A DNA stretch of 64,000 bases, from contig QCBU01000006.1 in assembly GCA_003281505.1 (NCBI GenBank), positions 42,570-106,569 of the forward strand. The letters are read 5' to 3'. Both the position numbers and the translations under genes were made by a program. Shown piece after piece: positions 20,532 through 30,053 of the stretch (the first letter of the stretch is position 1; each line of letters starts with the position of its first letter). The notes under the pieces were generated by a model that saw only the letters and a program-made list of their open reading frames with translations, searched no databases and was not told where the DNA came from. Origin of the DNA: Prochlorococcus sp. AG-347-J14 (GTDB lineage Bacteria; Cyanobacteriota; Cyanobacteriia; PCC-6307; Cyanobiaceae).

Positions 20532-20903
20532 TTACTCCCAACCCTTTTCTGCATTTTGAATAATCCATTGTGCAAGAACCTTATCCTCTCCATCCTTCAA
20601 TTTATTTTTATAACCTTTCATAAAACCAATCCCATCATTAGCAATTTTTGCTATTGAAATCTCATCTGCTATTCCTCTTTTTTCAAGGTCGGAAAGTTTT
20701 AATGATTTAGATCCTTTAAGAACTACTGATCCACCTTTTACATGGCAGCCTGCACAAACATTTCTAAAAATTGTTTCTCCATCTCTAAAATCAGAAGCCA
20801 TTAGATATCTATTTTGCACAGAGGTTTGAAAAATAATTATTAAAGTTATTACAGGAATTACAAGTAGATATTTAAATATTTTCATTTGATTTATTTCACT
20901 CAC
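20532..20903 (-). CDS. Cytochrome c6-like class I c-type cytochrome
   Basis: DGETIFRNVCAGCHVKGG (CxxCH), FMKGYKNKLKD, AEKGW. Confidence 0.85.
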   Translation of the reverse strand: MSEINQMKIFKYLLVIPVITLIIIFQTSVQNRYLMASDFRDGETIFRNVCAGCHVKGGSVVLKGSKSLKLSDLEKRGIADEISIAKIANDGIGFMKGYKNKLKDGEDKVLAQWIIQNAEKGWE

Positions 20904-20939
20904 AACTAATTTAGCTATTAATTATAAATCTCGATCTTT

Positions 20940-21995
20940 CTATTTTAATAGTTCTACTGCTACTACAAGATTTCCTAATAATCCGTTCAAAATATTTAGT
21001 TGTTCTTTACTACCAAATGCTATTAATACCTGACCTGGCTGAAGTATAAAGTTACCTCCAGGATTAGTGAACAATTTTTCATTTTCTTTGATAGCCAATA
21101 TTTTTGCACCGCTCTTTTTCCCTATTCCAAGTTCAGAGAGTGATCTTTTCTCTGCTGTTTCAAAAAGACTAATATCATTACTTAATTCAAATTCTTCAAT
21201 CTCACATTCACTTCCTGCAAGCAGATCAAGAAAGTCAATCGCGATTGGTCTTAAAGCCATTGAAGCCATTGCTCTTCCTGCAGCAATATAAGGACTTACA
21301 ACTATACTTGCACCAGCTAATCTCAACTTACTTGCAGCTTCTTCAGTTCCAGCTCTTGCAATTACTCTTATAGAACCTCTTATCCCTTTAGCACTTAAAA
21401 CCACATATAAATTTGCAGCATCATTAGGTAGGGTAACGACCAAACTTTTGCATTTTTCTAATCCTGCCAGTTTTAAGGTCTCATCAAGAGTTGCATCAGC
21501 ACAAAGAACTTCTAAACCATTTTCTTCAGCAATCTTTTTTCTATCTTCGTCGCTCTCAACAACAATAATTGGAATATTTTGCGTCTTTATTTGGTTAGAT
21601 ATTTCCTGACCAACCCTCCCATATCCGCACAAAATTACATGATTTTCCATTTTTCTAAGAAGTCTTTTAAAACGTAATTCGTTTACTCTTTGAAAATAGC
21701 CGGATTCGAATAATCTAACAGCTTTTTGAAAGGTAAATTGAATAAAGATCAATCCGCCAACGATTACTAAAACAGTTACGATCCTGCCTTCAGGACTTAA
21801 AGGTTGAACTTCTCCAAAACCAATAGTGGTTATTGTGATCAGAACCATCCATAAGCAATCACTCCATTCCCATCCCTCTGTTATTCGGTAGCCAATTGCA
21901 CCTAAAAAAAACAGAAAGAATAAAGAATAAATAAGACCAAACCAAGGCCTTAAATAGTCTTTAATAAAATAGAACTCAAATAATCTAAGCTTCAT
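20940..21995 (-). CDS. Potassium channel protein with TrkA-N/TrkA-C domains
   Basis: Pore ITTIGFGE; Rossmann HVILCGYGRVGQEI. Confidence 0.9.
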   Translation of the reverse strand: MKLRLFEFYFIKDYLRPWFGLIYSLFFLFFLGAIGYRITEGWEWSDCLWMVLITITTIGFGEVQPLSPEGRIVTVLVIVGGLIFIQFTFQKAVRLFESGYFQRVNELRFKRLLRKMENHVILCGYGRVGQEISNQIKTQNIPIIVVESDEDRKKIAEENGLEVLCADATLDETLKLAGLEKCKSLVVTLPNDAANLYVVLSAKGIRGSIRVIARAGTEEAASKLRLAGASIVVSPYIAAGRAMASMALRPIAIDFLDLLAGSECEIEEFELSNDISLFETAEKRSLSELGIGKKSGAKILAIKENEKLFTNPGGNFILQPGQVLIAFGSKEQLNILNGLLGNLVVAVELLK

Positions 21996-22178
21996 ATCCC
22001 TTATTATCGTTAACTATTCAAAAATTTCAAAAAAATTTTCTATTATGTTCCTAAAACTATTTATTTGTTTAAGTGAAATACATATTAAGCAGGATAATAA
22101 TATTTATTTTCGTAGCTGTATGCATTAAACAAATGATTACTGTCTCAGGTCTTATTTAATGCTTGATTAAAAATTAAT

Positions 22179-22310
22179 TTATGGTTTTACTTGTACTGAT
22201 TCAATAAGAAATTCAGAAGCTGCTTTTAACCAATCAGCGACAGTAAGACGGAGGTCAGGTTGAGAATATACAAGCGCGACAATAATTCCAACTAAAATTA
22301 TCTTCACCAT
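22179..22310 (-). CDS. 43-aa hypothetical TM peptide
   Basis: Manual translation MVKIILVGIIVALVYSQPDLRLTVADWLKAASEFLIESVQVKP. Confidence 0.45.
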   Translation of the reverse strand: MVKIILVGIIVALVYSQPDLRLTVADWLKAASEFLIESVQVKP

Positions 22311-22387
22311 GGCAATTCAAATATTCTTATGAATTAAAGCACAACTATTTGGTAAAAAGAACCTTAAATTTATAAAAAATAGATTAA

Positions 22388-22786
22388 TTAAAATTTCTCT
22401 AATTGATTAAACAAGTATTCCACTCTTCTTAGATTTACACCTAAATCTGATTGCCCTAATCTTGCTGCAGATCTTATCTGAATAATTCCTTTTGATCTAT
22501 CTACATAACTTCTCACATCAAGCTTTAAAATTTCGAGGTCATCTGGAAATCTAAAAATTAGGCTTCTACAAACACCCCTCCAATAATTTCTACCACTTTC
22601 AATAACTTCTGTACGAGGTAAACCTTCTGCCAGAGAAACAAGTTGAATAAACTTTTGATCAACATTTATTAGTTTCTTTTCTACTAAGACACTATTTAAT
22701 GGATTAGTTATTGGAGCAAGACCTTGGATGGAAGAAACCATATTTTTTAAGAACGATGTAGATGTTCTAACCGATTTCATATACAA
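22388..22786 (-). CDS. DUF1499 family protein
   Basis: DVRSYVDRSKGIIQIRSAARLGQSDLGVNLRRVEYLFNQL. Confidence 0.75.
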   Translation of the reverse strand: MYMKSVRTSTSFLKNMVSSIQGLAPITNPLNSVLVEKKLINVDQKFIQLVSLAEGLPRTEVIESGRNYWRGVCRSLIFRFPDDLEILKLDVRSYVDRSKGIIQIRSAARLGQSDLGVNLRRVEYLFNQLEKF

Positions 22787-22862
22787 AGTGAGAGAAAAAA
22801 GTAAAGAATTTTCCCATAAATTTGATCTCTTTATAAAGATTCCTTATTTTGTGATCAAAATT

Positions 22863-23000
22863 CTAAAATTTGAGATTTTTTATTGTTTTTTTTGATAGAG
22901 ATGGTTGCCTGGATCGTTTTATATTTAGTTTCCTAACCCATAAAAAAACTCCAATAAACAAAAATATTTCAACAATAATTCCAACCTTTATTAAACTCAT
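22863..23000 (-). CDS. 45-aa single-TM hypothetical protein
   Basis: Manual translation MSLIKVGIIVEIFLFIGVFLWVRKLNIKRSRQPSLSKKTIKNLKF. Confidence 0.4.
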   Translation of the reverse strand: MSLIKVGIIVEIFLFIGVFLWVRKLNIKRSRQPSLSKKTIKNLKF

Positions 23001-23096
23001 TTTTTATCCTCTTTTTTCTTGCTGGTGCCCTCTATGTAGGGCACAAGAATATTTAACAACCACTTTTTAAATGAATTTAAAGGTTTCATAATCTAT

Positions 23097-23489
23097 TTAC
23101 TTGCCTTTTCTCCACAAACTCCTCCCTTTTATGAGATCCTCTATATTTGGCCAAGCTGCTATTAATTCTTTAAGTGCTTTTCTATTAGGAGTATAAAAAA
23201 CACATGACAATGCACTTATCACATAAAGAATGAACCATAATTTACTTTCTGAATAAGCTAAAAACAAAGAGAAAAGAAAACTTCCAATAAAGAAAAAGAA
23301 AAATGACCTATTTAGTATTTCTAATGGAGTTCTTTTAAGTCTGTAAAATTTAATCTTTTTACTATCTTCTTCAGTATCTTTCTGAAATTTACTTTCGTAC
23401 GAATTAATTATTTCTTCTTCTAGAACTTTTTCATACTCTAAATTATCAATTGGATCACTACTATCCTTTTTATTTATCATTGGTATCAA
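23097..23489 (-). CDS. Hypothetical membrane protein, 130 aa
   Basis: ORF with two TM segments. Confidence 0.6.
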   Translation of the reverse strand: MIPMINKKDSSDPIDNLEYEKVLEEEIINSYESKFQKDTEEDSKKIKFYRLKRTPLEILNRSFFFFFIGSFLFSLFLAYSESKLWFILYVISALSCVFYTPNRKALKELIAAWPNIEDLIKGRSLWRKGK

Positions 23490-23764
23490 TACAGTACAAA
23501 TATGGTAACTAATTAAAGGTAGTTTAAAAAGTATTAAATTTTATCTGTTAACTGGAGCTATACGAACAGATCATGGTTTTGAAAATACTTCAATATTGTA
23601 TTATTTATAAAAGATAAATTAGTCAAAATATTCTTTTTAATTTTCCCAAATCTTTCGGTCATTTCAAAACAATCACTTCTATAAACTTGATAGCATTAAT
23701 TAAATTGGGAGGCAATATCTAAATCTAGAGTTAAAATAGTTTAGAGATTTTAATAATAATCTAT

Positions 23765-24076
23765 ATGCAAAGGTATTTGATTTCCTACGAATTTACTGAT
23801 GGCGAGGATCAAGAAGAAGGGGCAGAAATGCTAATTAATTGGTATGAATCAGGTGGTCCCCAAAACAGACCTGAAAACTATGAGGTTCATTCTTGGATTT
23901 TTATGGTTCAAAATGGGATTGGACATTCTGTAGTGAGTGCAGATTCTCTTGAGACAATTTGGAAGCAATGGCATCCCTGGAGAAGGTTAATGGATATAAG
24001 TATTCAGCCGTGCATGGATCTTGATGAGACAGTCGGATTATTCAAAAAACAAAAAATGAATACACGGATAGTCTAA
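23765..24076 (+). CDS. DUF3303-like conserved protein
   Basis: MQRYLISYEFTDGEDQEEGAEMLINWYESGG...WKQWHPW...IQPCMDLDETV. Confidence 0.6.
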   Translation: MQRYLISYEFTDGEDQEEGAEMLINWYESGGPQNRPENYEVHSWIFMVQNGIGHSVVSADSLETIWKQWHPWRRLMDISIQPCMDLDETVGLFKKQKMNTRIV

Positions 24077-24169
24077 AAGTAATTGACATCCAAATATAAA
24101 TTTCTTTTTAGTAGCACCTAATACTACATACATATTTCATTGCGTTAAAAAGGATAAGATTAATTTTCC

Positions 24170-24364
24170 ATGATGAATGATTCTTATCACATCTACTTCA
24201 AAGGAGAAATTCTTTTCAAGAATTTAAGTAAAGATGAATTTGAATTTGTTTGGGGAAAACTTTATACATCTTATATAAATGCCCTAAATAAAGAGCTAAC
24301 CTACGAATTAATTAGCGAAAATAATATTATGGAACCGGCCTTTAACCTTGAGCCATCTTACTAA
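24170..24364 (+). CDS. Hypothetical protein, 64 aa
   Basis: ORF with ATG. Confidence 0.45.
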   Translation: MMNDSYHIYFKGEILFKNLSKDEFEFVWGKLYTSYINALNKELTYELISENNIMEPAFNLEPSY

Positions 24365-24384
24365 ATCAAGAACTAAAACCTAGA

Positions 24385-24627
24385 TTATGAATAAAACAAG
24401 AAAAGCTGTCTCTCCTTTATTTTGAGGTACTCTTTCTCTTCTTTAGTTATATCCAAAGCAATTTCATTTGCCTCAATTTCCACATTCGAGCTATAAGTTT
24501 CAAAGTTTTCCTCTCTTTTAAATAGGGCAACAATGCCAATATCTGTTATGAACCAAATAAAATGATTAGTTTCTCCAATTGGCTCTTCTTTTAATGAATC
24601 AATAATCAAATCACAAGTTGAATCCAT
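24385..24627 (-). CDS. Hypothetical protein, 80 aa
   Basis: ORF with ATG. Confidence 0.45.
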   Translation of the reverse strand: MDSTCDLIIDSLKEEPIGETNHFIWFITDIGIVALFKREENFETYSSNVEIEANEIALDITKEEKEYLKIKERQLFLFYS

Positions 24628-24648
24628 TTAATTAATCTGAGAGGGGGT

Positions 24649-24885
24649 TTAATTGCCCCCATTGCAATACCTTACGGCCTCAGAATTGGTGCCACCATCT
24701 TCAATTATTTCTGCAACACATTTATTAAAAAGTTTAGATTCCTTTTTTACTGAACAGAATCCAAAAGCGATTGCAGCTAAAGCTATTGCCGATACGAAAC
24801 TAGAACCAAGTTGGATAAAACCATAGGCAAACATAATGTTTTTCTTTCCAGAACATTTTTTTGAATCCTTTTTTTCTTCTGTCAT
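24649..24885 (-). CDS. Hypothetical membrane protein, 78 aa
   Basis: ORF with one TM. Confidence 0.45.
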   Translation of the reverse strand: MTEEKKDSKKCSGKKNIMFAYGFIQLGSSFVSAIALAAIAFGFCSVKKESKLFNKCVAEIIEDGGTNSEAVRYCNGGN

Positions 24886-25245
24886 TTTAAATATCTAACT
24901 CATACAAACCTATTTGATTAATCTTGCGTTTGGGAATTGTTGCCATAGAGAAAACCGAATTAAACAATTTTTACTCATCTATGGCAAAAATTAAAAATTT
25001 CAAGTTTTGATTGATTTTTCTTCACTTTAATTTTCAATTTGATACACCAAGAAGAAAAAACTTTTTAAATTGTTTATCAACATGTGCTTCTGGTATAGAA
25101 AATTTATCTTTTTTAAAAAGTAATGATCCCACTGTTATAACAAGAGATTATGTTAATTTTTAAACTATATTTTATTTTTTTTGATGGAGTATTAATACTT
25201 AAAAATTTTTCCGGAAAAGCTTGTTTTGATAATGCTCCCGAAGAG

Positions 25246-25356
25246 TTATCCACTTTTTAAGTGTTTTTCAACAGGGTTTTCCACAATATGTTGATTAAAT
25301 TTGAATTTTTATGTTCAAAATAAAATATTATCTTCTTTTAAATAAAACAATCCACA
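25246..25356. promoter_or_regulatory. Cluster of DnaA-box-like 9-mers in an AT-rich non-coding region
   Basis: TTATCCACT (25246), TTTTCCACA (25277), CAATCCACA (25348), all same strand. Confidence 0.35.
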
Positions 25357-25419
25357 AATTTTTTTTGGGATCACTAAGATCACGAATGTCGTTATAGTAA
25401 TTTTTAAGAACAAATCTCT

Positions 25420-25545
25420 ATGAATCTAAATGAGACAAAAAAGGATTTGAATTCCGAAATCAAAAAAGAGTTGGAAAAATCTAAGCTCAAAGTTCTTACT
25501 AATGAAAATGATTTTTTAGTAAAAAACCTAAAAAAGGCTGGATGA
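25420..25545 (+). CDS. 41-aa Lys-rich hypothetical
   Basis: Manual translation MNLNETKKDLNSEIKKELEKSKLKVLTNENDFLVKNLKKAG. Confidence 0.3.
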   Translation: MNLNETKKDLNSEIKKELEKSKLKVLTNENDFLVKNLKKAG

Positions 25546-25836
25546 TTTATTAGAGCTAAAATTATTCTTAAACAATATATTCTTATAAAATTCTTTTTAG
25601 GTTTATTCATGATTTCTTGAATGATCACCCAAAATGTTTTTAATTTCTCAAATATAAAATTTCTATTAAAAATATAAGTTAATACTCCAGATACTAAACA
25701 TGTAAAGCGAATCCTAGTTATATTATTCAAATCTCCATAAGAGATCAGATCAGAAATATAAACGGAAAATTCCTGGTTTTTTTAACTATATAAACAATTA
25801 TTTTCCCTGTATTCGAATCATAGTATCTATCAAAAG

Positions 25837-26088
25837 ATGAATTCCCAAGAACTAAAAGTCAATTATAACAAGCTTTTAAATAAAGCTGCTCAAGCAAACG
25901 GTCGTAAAGAAACTGTTTCTTACCTAAACCGTGCCGCTAAAATCAAGTCAAAACTTTACTCAACTTCTAAGGTAAATTGCTTTAGATGTAATGGAGCAGG
26001 TTTTCTAAGAATTTCATTAGATGAAACTAAAACCTGTTTATCTTGTTATGGGAAGGGATTCTTAATAAAAGAAAATCAGCAGCTTTAA
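25837..26088 (+). CDS. Small zinc-finger-like protein, 83 aa
   Basis: CFRCNGAGFLR...CLSCYGKGF (DnaJ-type CxxCxGxG pair). Confidence 0.6.
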   Translation: MNSQELKVNYNKLLNKAAQANGRKETVSYLNRAAKIKSKLYSTSKVNCFRCNGAGFLRISLDETKTCLSCYGKGFLIKENQQL

Positions 26089-26105
26089 AACAATTTGATT
26101 TATAA

Positions 26106-26261
26106 ATGAAAGATCTCATTCAAGCTCACAGAAGATTAATTAAAACAGTAAAAGAACAAATGGGGTTTTCTGATTATGGGATGTATTGGTTGGCTTTCCT
26201 GGAAGGGGGTTTAACTATATGGTTGCTTGATAGAATATTTTTTCACTGGTTGAAGTTTTAA
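26106..26261 (+). CDS. 51-aa hypothetical TM protein
   Basis: Manual translation MKDLIQAHRRLIKTVKEQMGFSDYGMYWLAFLEGGLTIWLLDRIFFHWLKF. Confidence 0.45.
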   Translation: MKDLIQAHRRLIKTVKEQMGFSDYGMYWLAFLEGGLTIWLLDRIFFHWLKF

Positions 26262-26351
26262 TTTTTATTTATGTCAAAAAAATTCTGCAGATATTAAATA
26301 AATTAATTTATCGAAACCATTTTAAAAGTTGTAGCATAGTAAAAAACTAAT

Positions 26352-26579
26352 ATGCAATTACTGGGATTAATTCTTCTTCTAGCTAGTAGCTGGTATTTAT
26401 GGAAATTAACATCAAACTTTCTCGATGAACCGACAAAAAAAGAGCTGACAAATAGTTTAAATAACCTCAAAAATAAATTCTCTGAGGGGAAACAAAACTT
26501 TTCTAAAGCAAAAATAAGCGAAGCTTGGGAAAAATACAAAGAAGAAGGTGGTGCTTTATCTAATAAAGAAAAAAGCTAG
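26352..26579 (+). CDS. 75-aa hypothetical TM protein
   Basis: ORF; N-terminal TM. Confidence 0.5.
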   Translation: MQLLGLILLLASSWYLWKLTSNFLDEPTKKELTNSLNNLKNKFSEGKQNFSKAKISEAWEKYKEEGGALSNKEKS

Positions 26580-26833
26580 TGGATTTTTTTATTATTACAA
26601 GTCTCACTAAAGAGATTTCCAGAATTGATCTAATTGGTATTTTGTTTGGTCATTTAATTTTTGGTGTCGCATTGACACAGCTTTTAGATTGGACGTGGTT
26701 AAAGAACCTTATGAGTGAAGAAGATAAAACAAGGATGCTTAAAAGTTATACATGGAAAGACTTATTAGTAGATGGAGCAATTGTCACGGTAGTTCTAGGA
26801 ATAATCTTTTTGATAATTAGCATTTTCCTATAA
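26579..26833 (+). CDS. 84-aa two-TM hypothetical protein (GTG start)
   Basis: TAGTG overlap with upstream stop; hydrophobic segments. Confidence 0.5.
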   Translation: MDFFIITSLTKEISRIDLIGILFGHLIFGVALTQLLDWTWLKNLMSEEDKTRMLKSYTWKDLLVDGAIVTVVLGIIFLIISIFL

Positions 26834-26923
26834 ATGAACGTAACTTACATCCTTTTATTTTTTTTAATGATATCAATTGTGATTTTCACTCAAATAATCA
26901 ATTCCTCCGATAAATCAAAATAA
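26834..26923 (+). CDS. 29-aa TM micropeptide
   Basis: Manual translation MNVTYILLFFLMISIVIFTQIINSSDKSK; TAA-ATG abutment both sides. Confidence 0.4.
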   Translation: MNVTYILLFFLMISIVIFTQIINSSDKSK

Positions 26924-27025
26924 ATGACCGAAGTAACTAGCAACTCCTCAACTGGATGGTACTTAATCGCTTTGGTAAGCACTTTATCTTTTTTAGCCTT
27001 AATTTACTTCGGCCAAAAAAGATAG
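26924..27025 (+). CDS. 33-aa TM micropeptide
   Basis: Manual translation MTEVTSNSSTGWYLIALVSTLSFLALIYFGQKR. Confidence 0.45.
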   Translation: MTEVTSNSSTGWYLIALVSTLSFLALIYFGQKR

Positions 27026-27063
27026 AGTAAATTTTGAAAGACTATTTAAATTCATAAAAAAAA

Positions 27064-27094
27064 CTCTGCAACTTCATGAGATGCAGAGCTTTTA
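27064..27094 (+). terminator. Rho-independent-like terminator
   Basis: CTCTGCA-N11-TGCAGAG followed by CTTTT. Confidence 0.6.
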
Positions 27095-27111
27095 ATTATT
27101 AAGTAACTGAT

Positions 27112-27234
27112 TTATATAAATCTATTGATTATAAAACCTTTTTTCTTAATCAAAGAAAAAGAGACCGATGAATGTGATGAAGATACTGAATTCACGGCCC
27201 CTTTGATAACCGCATTTTTCGGTAGATACGACAA
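27112..27234 (-). CDS. 40-aa peptide ORF (TTG start) with strong Shine-Dalgarno
   Basis: AGGAGGTGATTCA-TTG; MSYLPKNAVIKGAVNSVSSSHSSVSFSLIKKKGFIINRFI. Confidence 0.4.
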   Translation of the reverse strand: MSYLPKNAVIKGAVNSVSSSHSSVSFSLIKKKGFIINRFI

Positions 27235-27366
27235 TGAATCACCTCCTTTACTAATGTTTTTTTTAAGATAACTAAAAGAATGAAACAAGGAAAGAAATTC
27301 GTTAAAAATTTAAAAGTTTTTTAACAAATTAACAATATAAATCTCTTAAAAATAAAAATATAGATA

Positions 27367-28032
27367 TTACCAAGGCAAAACCTCTCCGTTGGCATGCCAA
27401 AACGTACCCGAGTTTTTTTTATTTAAAGAATCAATACGTTTTAAAAGGCCATTTGCTGATTCTTCAGGACTTATTCCATTTCTTGTAAAGCCAGTCATTC
27501 TTGTACTCACTAAACCAGGATGCAAAATAGCTACATAAATATCATCTCTTGATAAGTCTATGGAAAGTGATTTTGCTGCCATGGACAAGGCGACCTTAGA
27601 CATCCTGTAACCATAAGAACTTCCAGATGAATTATCTTCAATAGAACCCATTCTACTTGTGATAAAAGCAACTTTAGAAGACCTTTTTAAAAGGTGTTTA
27701 AGTGATTGGGTCATACATATTGGGCTCAATGCATTAACTTCAAATTGACGCAAAATACTTTTTTTATCTAAGTTTTCGAAAGAATTAAATTCATAAATTC
27801 CTGCATTATGAATTAAGCAATCTAAATTAACTCCAGATAGTTTTTTACTCAAATTTGTTATCGACTCATCAGAAGAAATTTCTATATTCTCTTCAATTCT
27901 CACTCCTAAATCTCTAAGTTCTTTTGAAGCTTTCCTACACGTTGCAATTACATTATCTCCCCTCTTATGAATTTGCCTACATAGTTCTAATCCAATACCC
28001 CTATTTGATCCTGTAATTAGATAAGTAGACAT
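27367..28032 (-). CDS. Short-chain dehydrogenase/reductase
   Basis: TGSNRGIGLELCRQI, NAGIY, SSYGYRMSKVAL. Confidence 0.9.
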   Translation of the reverse strand: MSTYLITGSNRGIGLELCRQIHKRGDNVIATCRKASKELRDLGVRIEENIEISSDESITNLSKKLSGVNLDCLIHNAGIYEFNSFENLDKKSILRQFEVNALSPICMTQSLKHLLKRSSKVAFITSRMGSIEDNSSGSSYGYRMSKVALSMAAKSLSIDLSRDDIYVAILHPGLVSTRMTGFTRNGISPEESANGLLKRIDSLNKKNSGTFWHANGEVLPW

Positions 28033-28205
28033 CTCTAAACTAAAAAATAAAAAATTAATCTAAATCCAAATATAAAAGAAAACAAACTAGAAAAAGAAAA
28101 AATTTAAAAAATTCCTTATTAGATTTTTTAAGGTTATCATAGTTATGAAATTTAAAAGAATTTACAAAAGAAAGCAGAGATATTTTTATCATCAAAATTT
28201 AATGT

Positions 28206-28412
28206 ATGGAAATTTTCAATCAAGAATTTATACAAGAGATTTTAAGGTTAACGTGGAGAAATCCTGCTTTCATGGCTATAGCTATTGCGTTAGTTTGGCT
28301 TATCCCACAATTATTTATCAGAAAAATAATGGCAAAAAAATATGAAAGAAGAAAAATAGAAATTCAGAAAAATAAAATTCAGAAGCTTTACCCAACTAAT
28401 ACTCCTAAATAA
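28206..28412 (+). CDS. 68-aa hypothetical TM protein
   Basis: ORF; TM FMAIAIALVWLIPQLFI. Confidence 0.5.
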   Translation: MEIFNQEFIQEILRLTWRNPAFMAIAIALVWLIPQLFIRKIMAKKYERRKIEIQKNKIQKLYPTNTPK

Positions 28413-28474
28413 GATTTTTATTTATAAGATGATTTAATGAATCAAAAAAAATACTTTTTGCATCTAAGTAAAAT

Positions 28475-28645
28475 ATGACCTACAAAATAATTAGAATTGA
28501 TGGGAAAGATGACGAATTTACAGCTCAAAGTTTTGATAAGTATTCAGATGCGTACGATTTGTTAGAGGAACTATATGGAGATTTATGTTGTTCAGATGCT
28601 GATTACGGGGACATAACCTATTACGATATTGTGGAAATAATATAA
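28475..28645 (+). CDS. 56-aa acidic hypothetical protein
   Basis: Manual translation MTYKIIRIDGKDDEFTAQSFDKYSDAYDLLEELYGDLCCSDADYGDITYYDIVEII. Confidence 0.5.
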   Translation: MTYKIIRIDGKDDEFTAQSFDKYSDAYDLLEELYGDLCCSDADYGDITYYDIVEII

Positions 28646-28654
28646 AAATTATTA

Positions 28655-28864
28655 ATGGAGAATAAAAAATGGGCTCCCTCCCAAGAAGAAAATTTAGGGG
28701 TAGTAACGAGTGTATATGAATTCATTAAAGAAGAACTTTCAGAACTTCAAAAAGAAACTGGATGTCCCGATTCATTTATTTACGATTTTATTGGCGAGAT
28801 TCAGAATGAATGGCATCCTGAATCTTGCCACTCCATAGTTAGAAATAAAAAAAGGAAAAATTAG
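28655..28864 (+). CDS. 69-aa hypothetical protein
   Basis: ORF with ATG. Confidence 0.45.
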   Translation: MENKKWAPSQEENLGVVTSVYEFIKEELSELQKETGCPDSFIYDFIGEIQNEWHPESCHSIVRNKKRKN

Positions 28865-28934
28865 AAAATATTAAATCTTCCACGCAAATTTATAAAATTT
28901 CTCTAATATTATTTGAATTTAAAAATATTAAATC

Positions 28935-29021
28935 ATGATTATTAGAGTACTAGGTATCGTACTTATCCTTGGTACGATTGCATATTATGGTTTAGTTTTA
29001 ACTGGGCAAAGCAACCTTTAG
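28935..29021 (+). CDS. 28-aa TM micropeptide
   Basis: Manual translation MIIRVLGIVLILGTIAYYGLVLTGQSNL. Confidence 0.4.
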   Translation: MIIRVLGIVLILGTIAYYGLVLTGQSNL

Positions 29022-29045
29022 TTTTTTAATTTTAAAAAATTTCTC

Positions 29046-29258
29046 ATGAAATGGCCTCCTACTTTGTGTTGGACAGCACCAAAAACTATTAATGGTAATA
29101 GGCATTTTCAAGTTAAAGCTTATGGTGGAAAAAATCAAGATAGATGGGTTGATATTTTTCCTACCAAAAATAAAAAAGATATTAAAAGGATCTCATGGAC
29201 AAAACTAAAATCAGAATGGACTACTGGATGGTTAAGGCTCCCAAAAGATAAAGATTAA
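29046..29258 (+). CDS. Trp-rich small protein, possibly TIGR02450/DUF2389-like
   Basis: MKWPPTLCWTAPK...RWVDIFPT...WTKLKSEWTTGWLRLP. Confidence 0.5.
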   Translation: MKWPPTLCWTAPKTINGNRHFQVKAYGGKNQDRWVDIFPTKNKKDIKRISWTKLKSEWTTGWLRLPKDKD

Positions 29259-29345
29259 TTTGTCTATGTAAACAAATATTATTAACCAGAAAACTGTAAA
29301 AAATAATACCTAACTCAAAAAAAATAACTTATAAAATTTTTTTAA

Positions 29346-29531
29346 ATGCTGTTTAATATGAATTCAAAACCGAAGAAAAAACTCCCTAATAAAAAAGTTA
29401 TAAGTTCAGCAAAATTTGAGGCTAAAGAACAATTCACAAAATCTGCATTAGAAAATTTAAAAACAGAAAATGAAAGGCTTGTTAATTCACTAAAAAAATC
29501 TGGTGAGATTAAAGAATCAAAAAGAAAATAG
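29346..29531 (+). CDS. 61-aa Lys-rich hypothetical
   Basis: ORF. Confidence 0.35.
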   Translation: MLFNMNSKPKKKLPNKKVISSAKFEAKEQFTKSALENLKTENERLVNSLKKSGEIKESKRK

Positions 29532-29582
29532 ACTTACGGTATTTAAAATTTTTTATTATTATATTAATTTAAGGATTGAGAA

Positions 29583-29702
29583 ATGATTGAAAAAATCTCT
29601 CTAGCAAATTCTCATTTACCTCAACTTGTTGGGTTTGTACTTATGTCAATTGGTTACACATTAGGCAATAAATTCTACCTTCCGGAAATCAAACAAAAAT
29701 AA
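29583..29702 (+). CDS. 39-aa TM peptide
   Basis: Manual translation MIEKISLANSHLPQLVGFVLMSIGYTLGNKFYLPEIKQK. Confidence 0.35.
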   Translation: MIEKISLANSHLPQLVGFVLMSIGYTLGNKFYLPEIKQK

Positions 29703-30053
29703 TAATTTCTAGTTTTTAAAAATATTAAAAAATAAATAACATTTAAAATATATTCCTTATAAAAATTTTCAATATTTTATCTGATTTAAAGTAAAAGCTT
29801 TATTGCTAATTCTATAATTCAATTAAGAATAGTCTTAGGATAACTGACACACTAATGTCACAGTAAAGTCCTTAAAAATGTGAAATCCAAAGAAAAAGTA
29901 AGAATTCATACTAATTTTTTTTAAATATGTTACATTCTTTAATAATTCAAGTTAAGATTCCTCTGCCAATAAAGCAGAAATGAGGAAATGTTTGATGTAT
30001 AAAAATGTCATTAACTCTTTGGCTTACTAATTGATCACATATGAAATCTAAAA

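Noticed and set aside
22870-23070. 66-aa plus-strand ORF
   Set aside because: Overlaps a more protein-like minus-strand TM ORF (22863-23000)
24999-25163. Possible remnant peptide LIFLHFNFQFDTPRRKNFLNCLSTCASGIENLSFLKSNDPTVITRDYVNF (approximate coordinates)
   Set aside because: Only TTG start and no recognisable family; too weak to call
25404-25730. 108-aa minus ORF
   Set aside because: Low-complexity AT-derived sequence; no recognisable features
28145-28345. 66-aa ORF
   Set aside because: Overlaps 28206-28412, which has a clean TM protein signature
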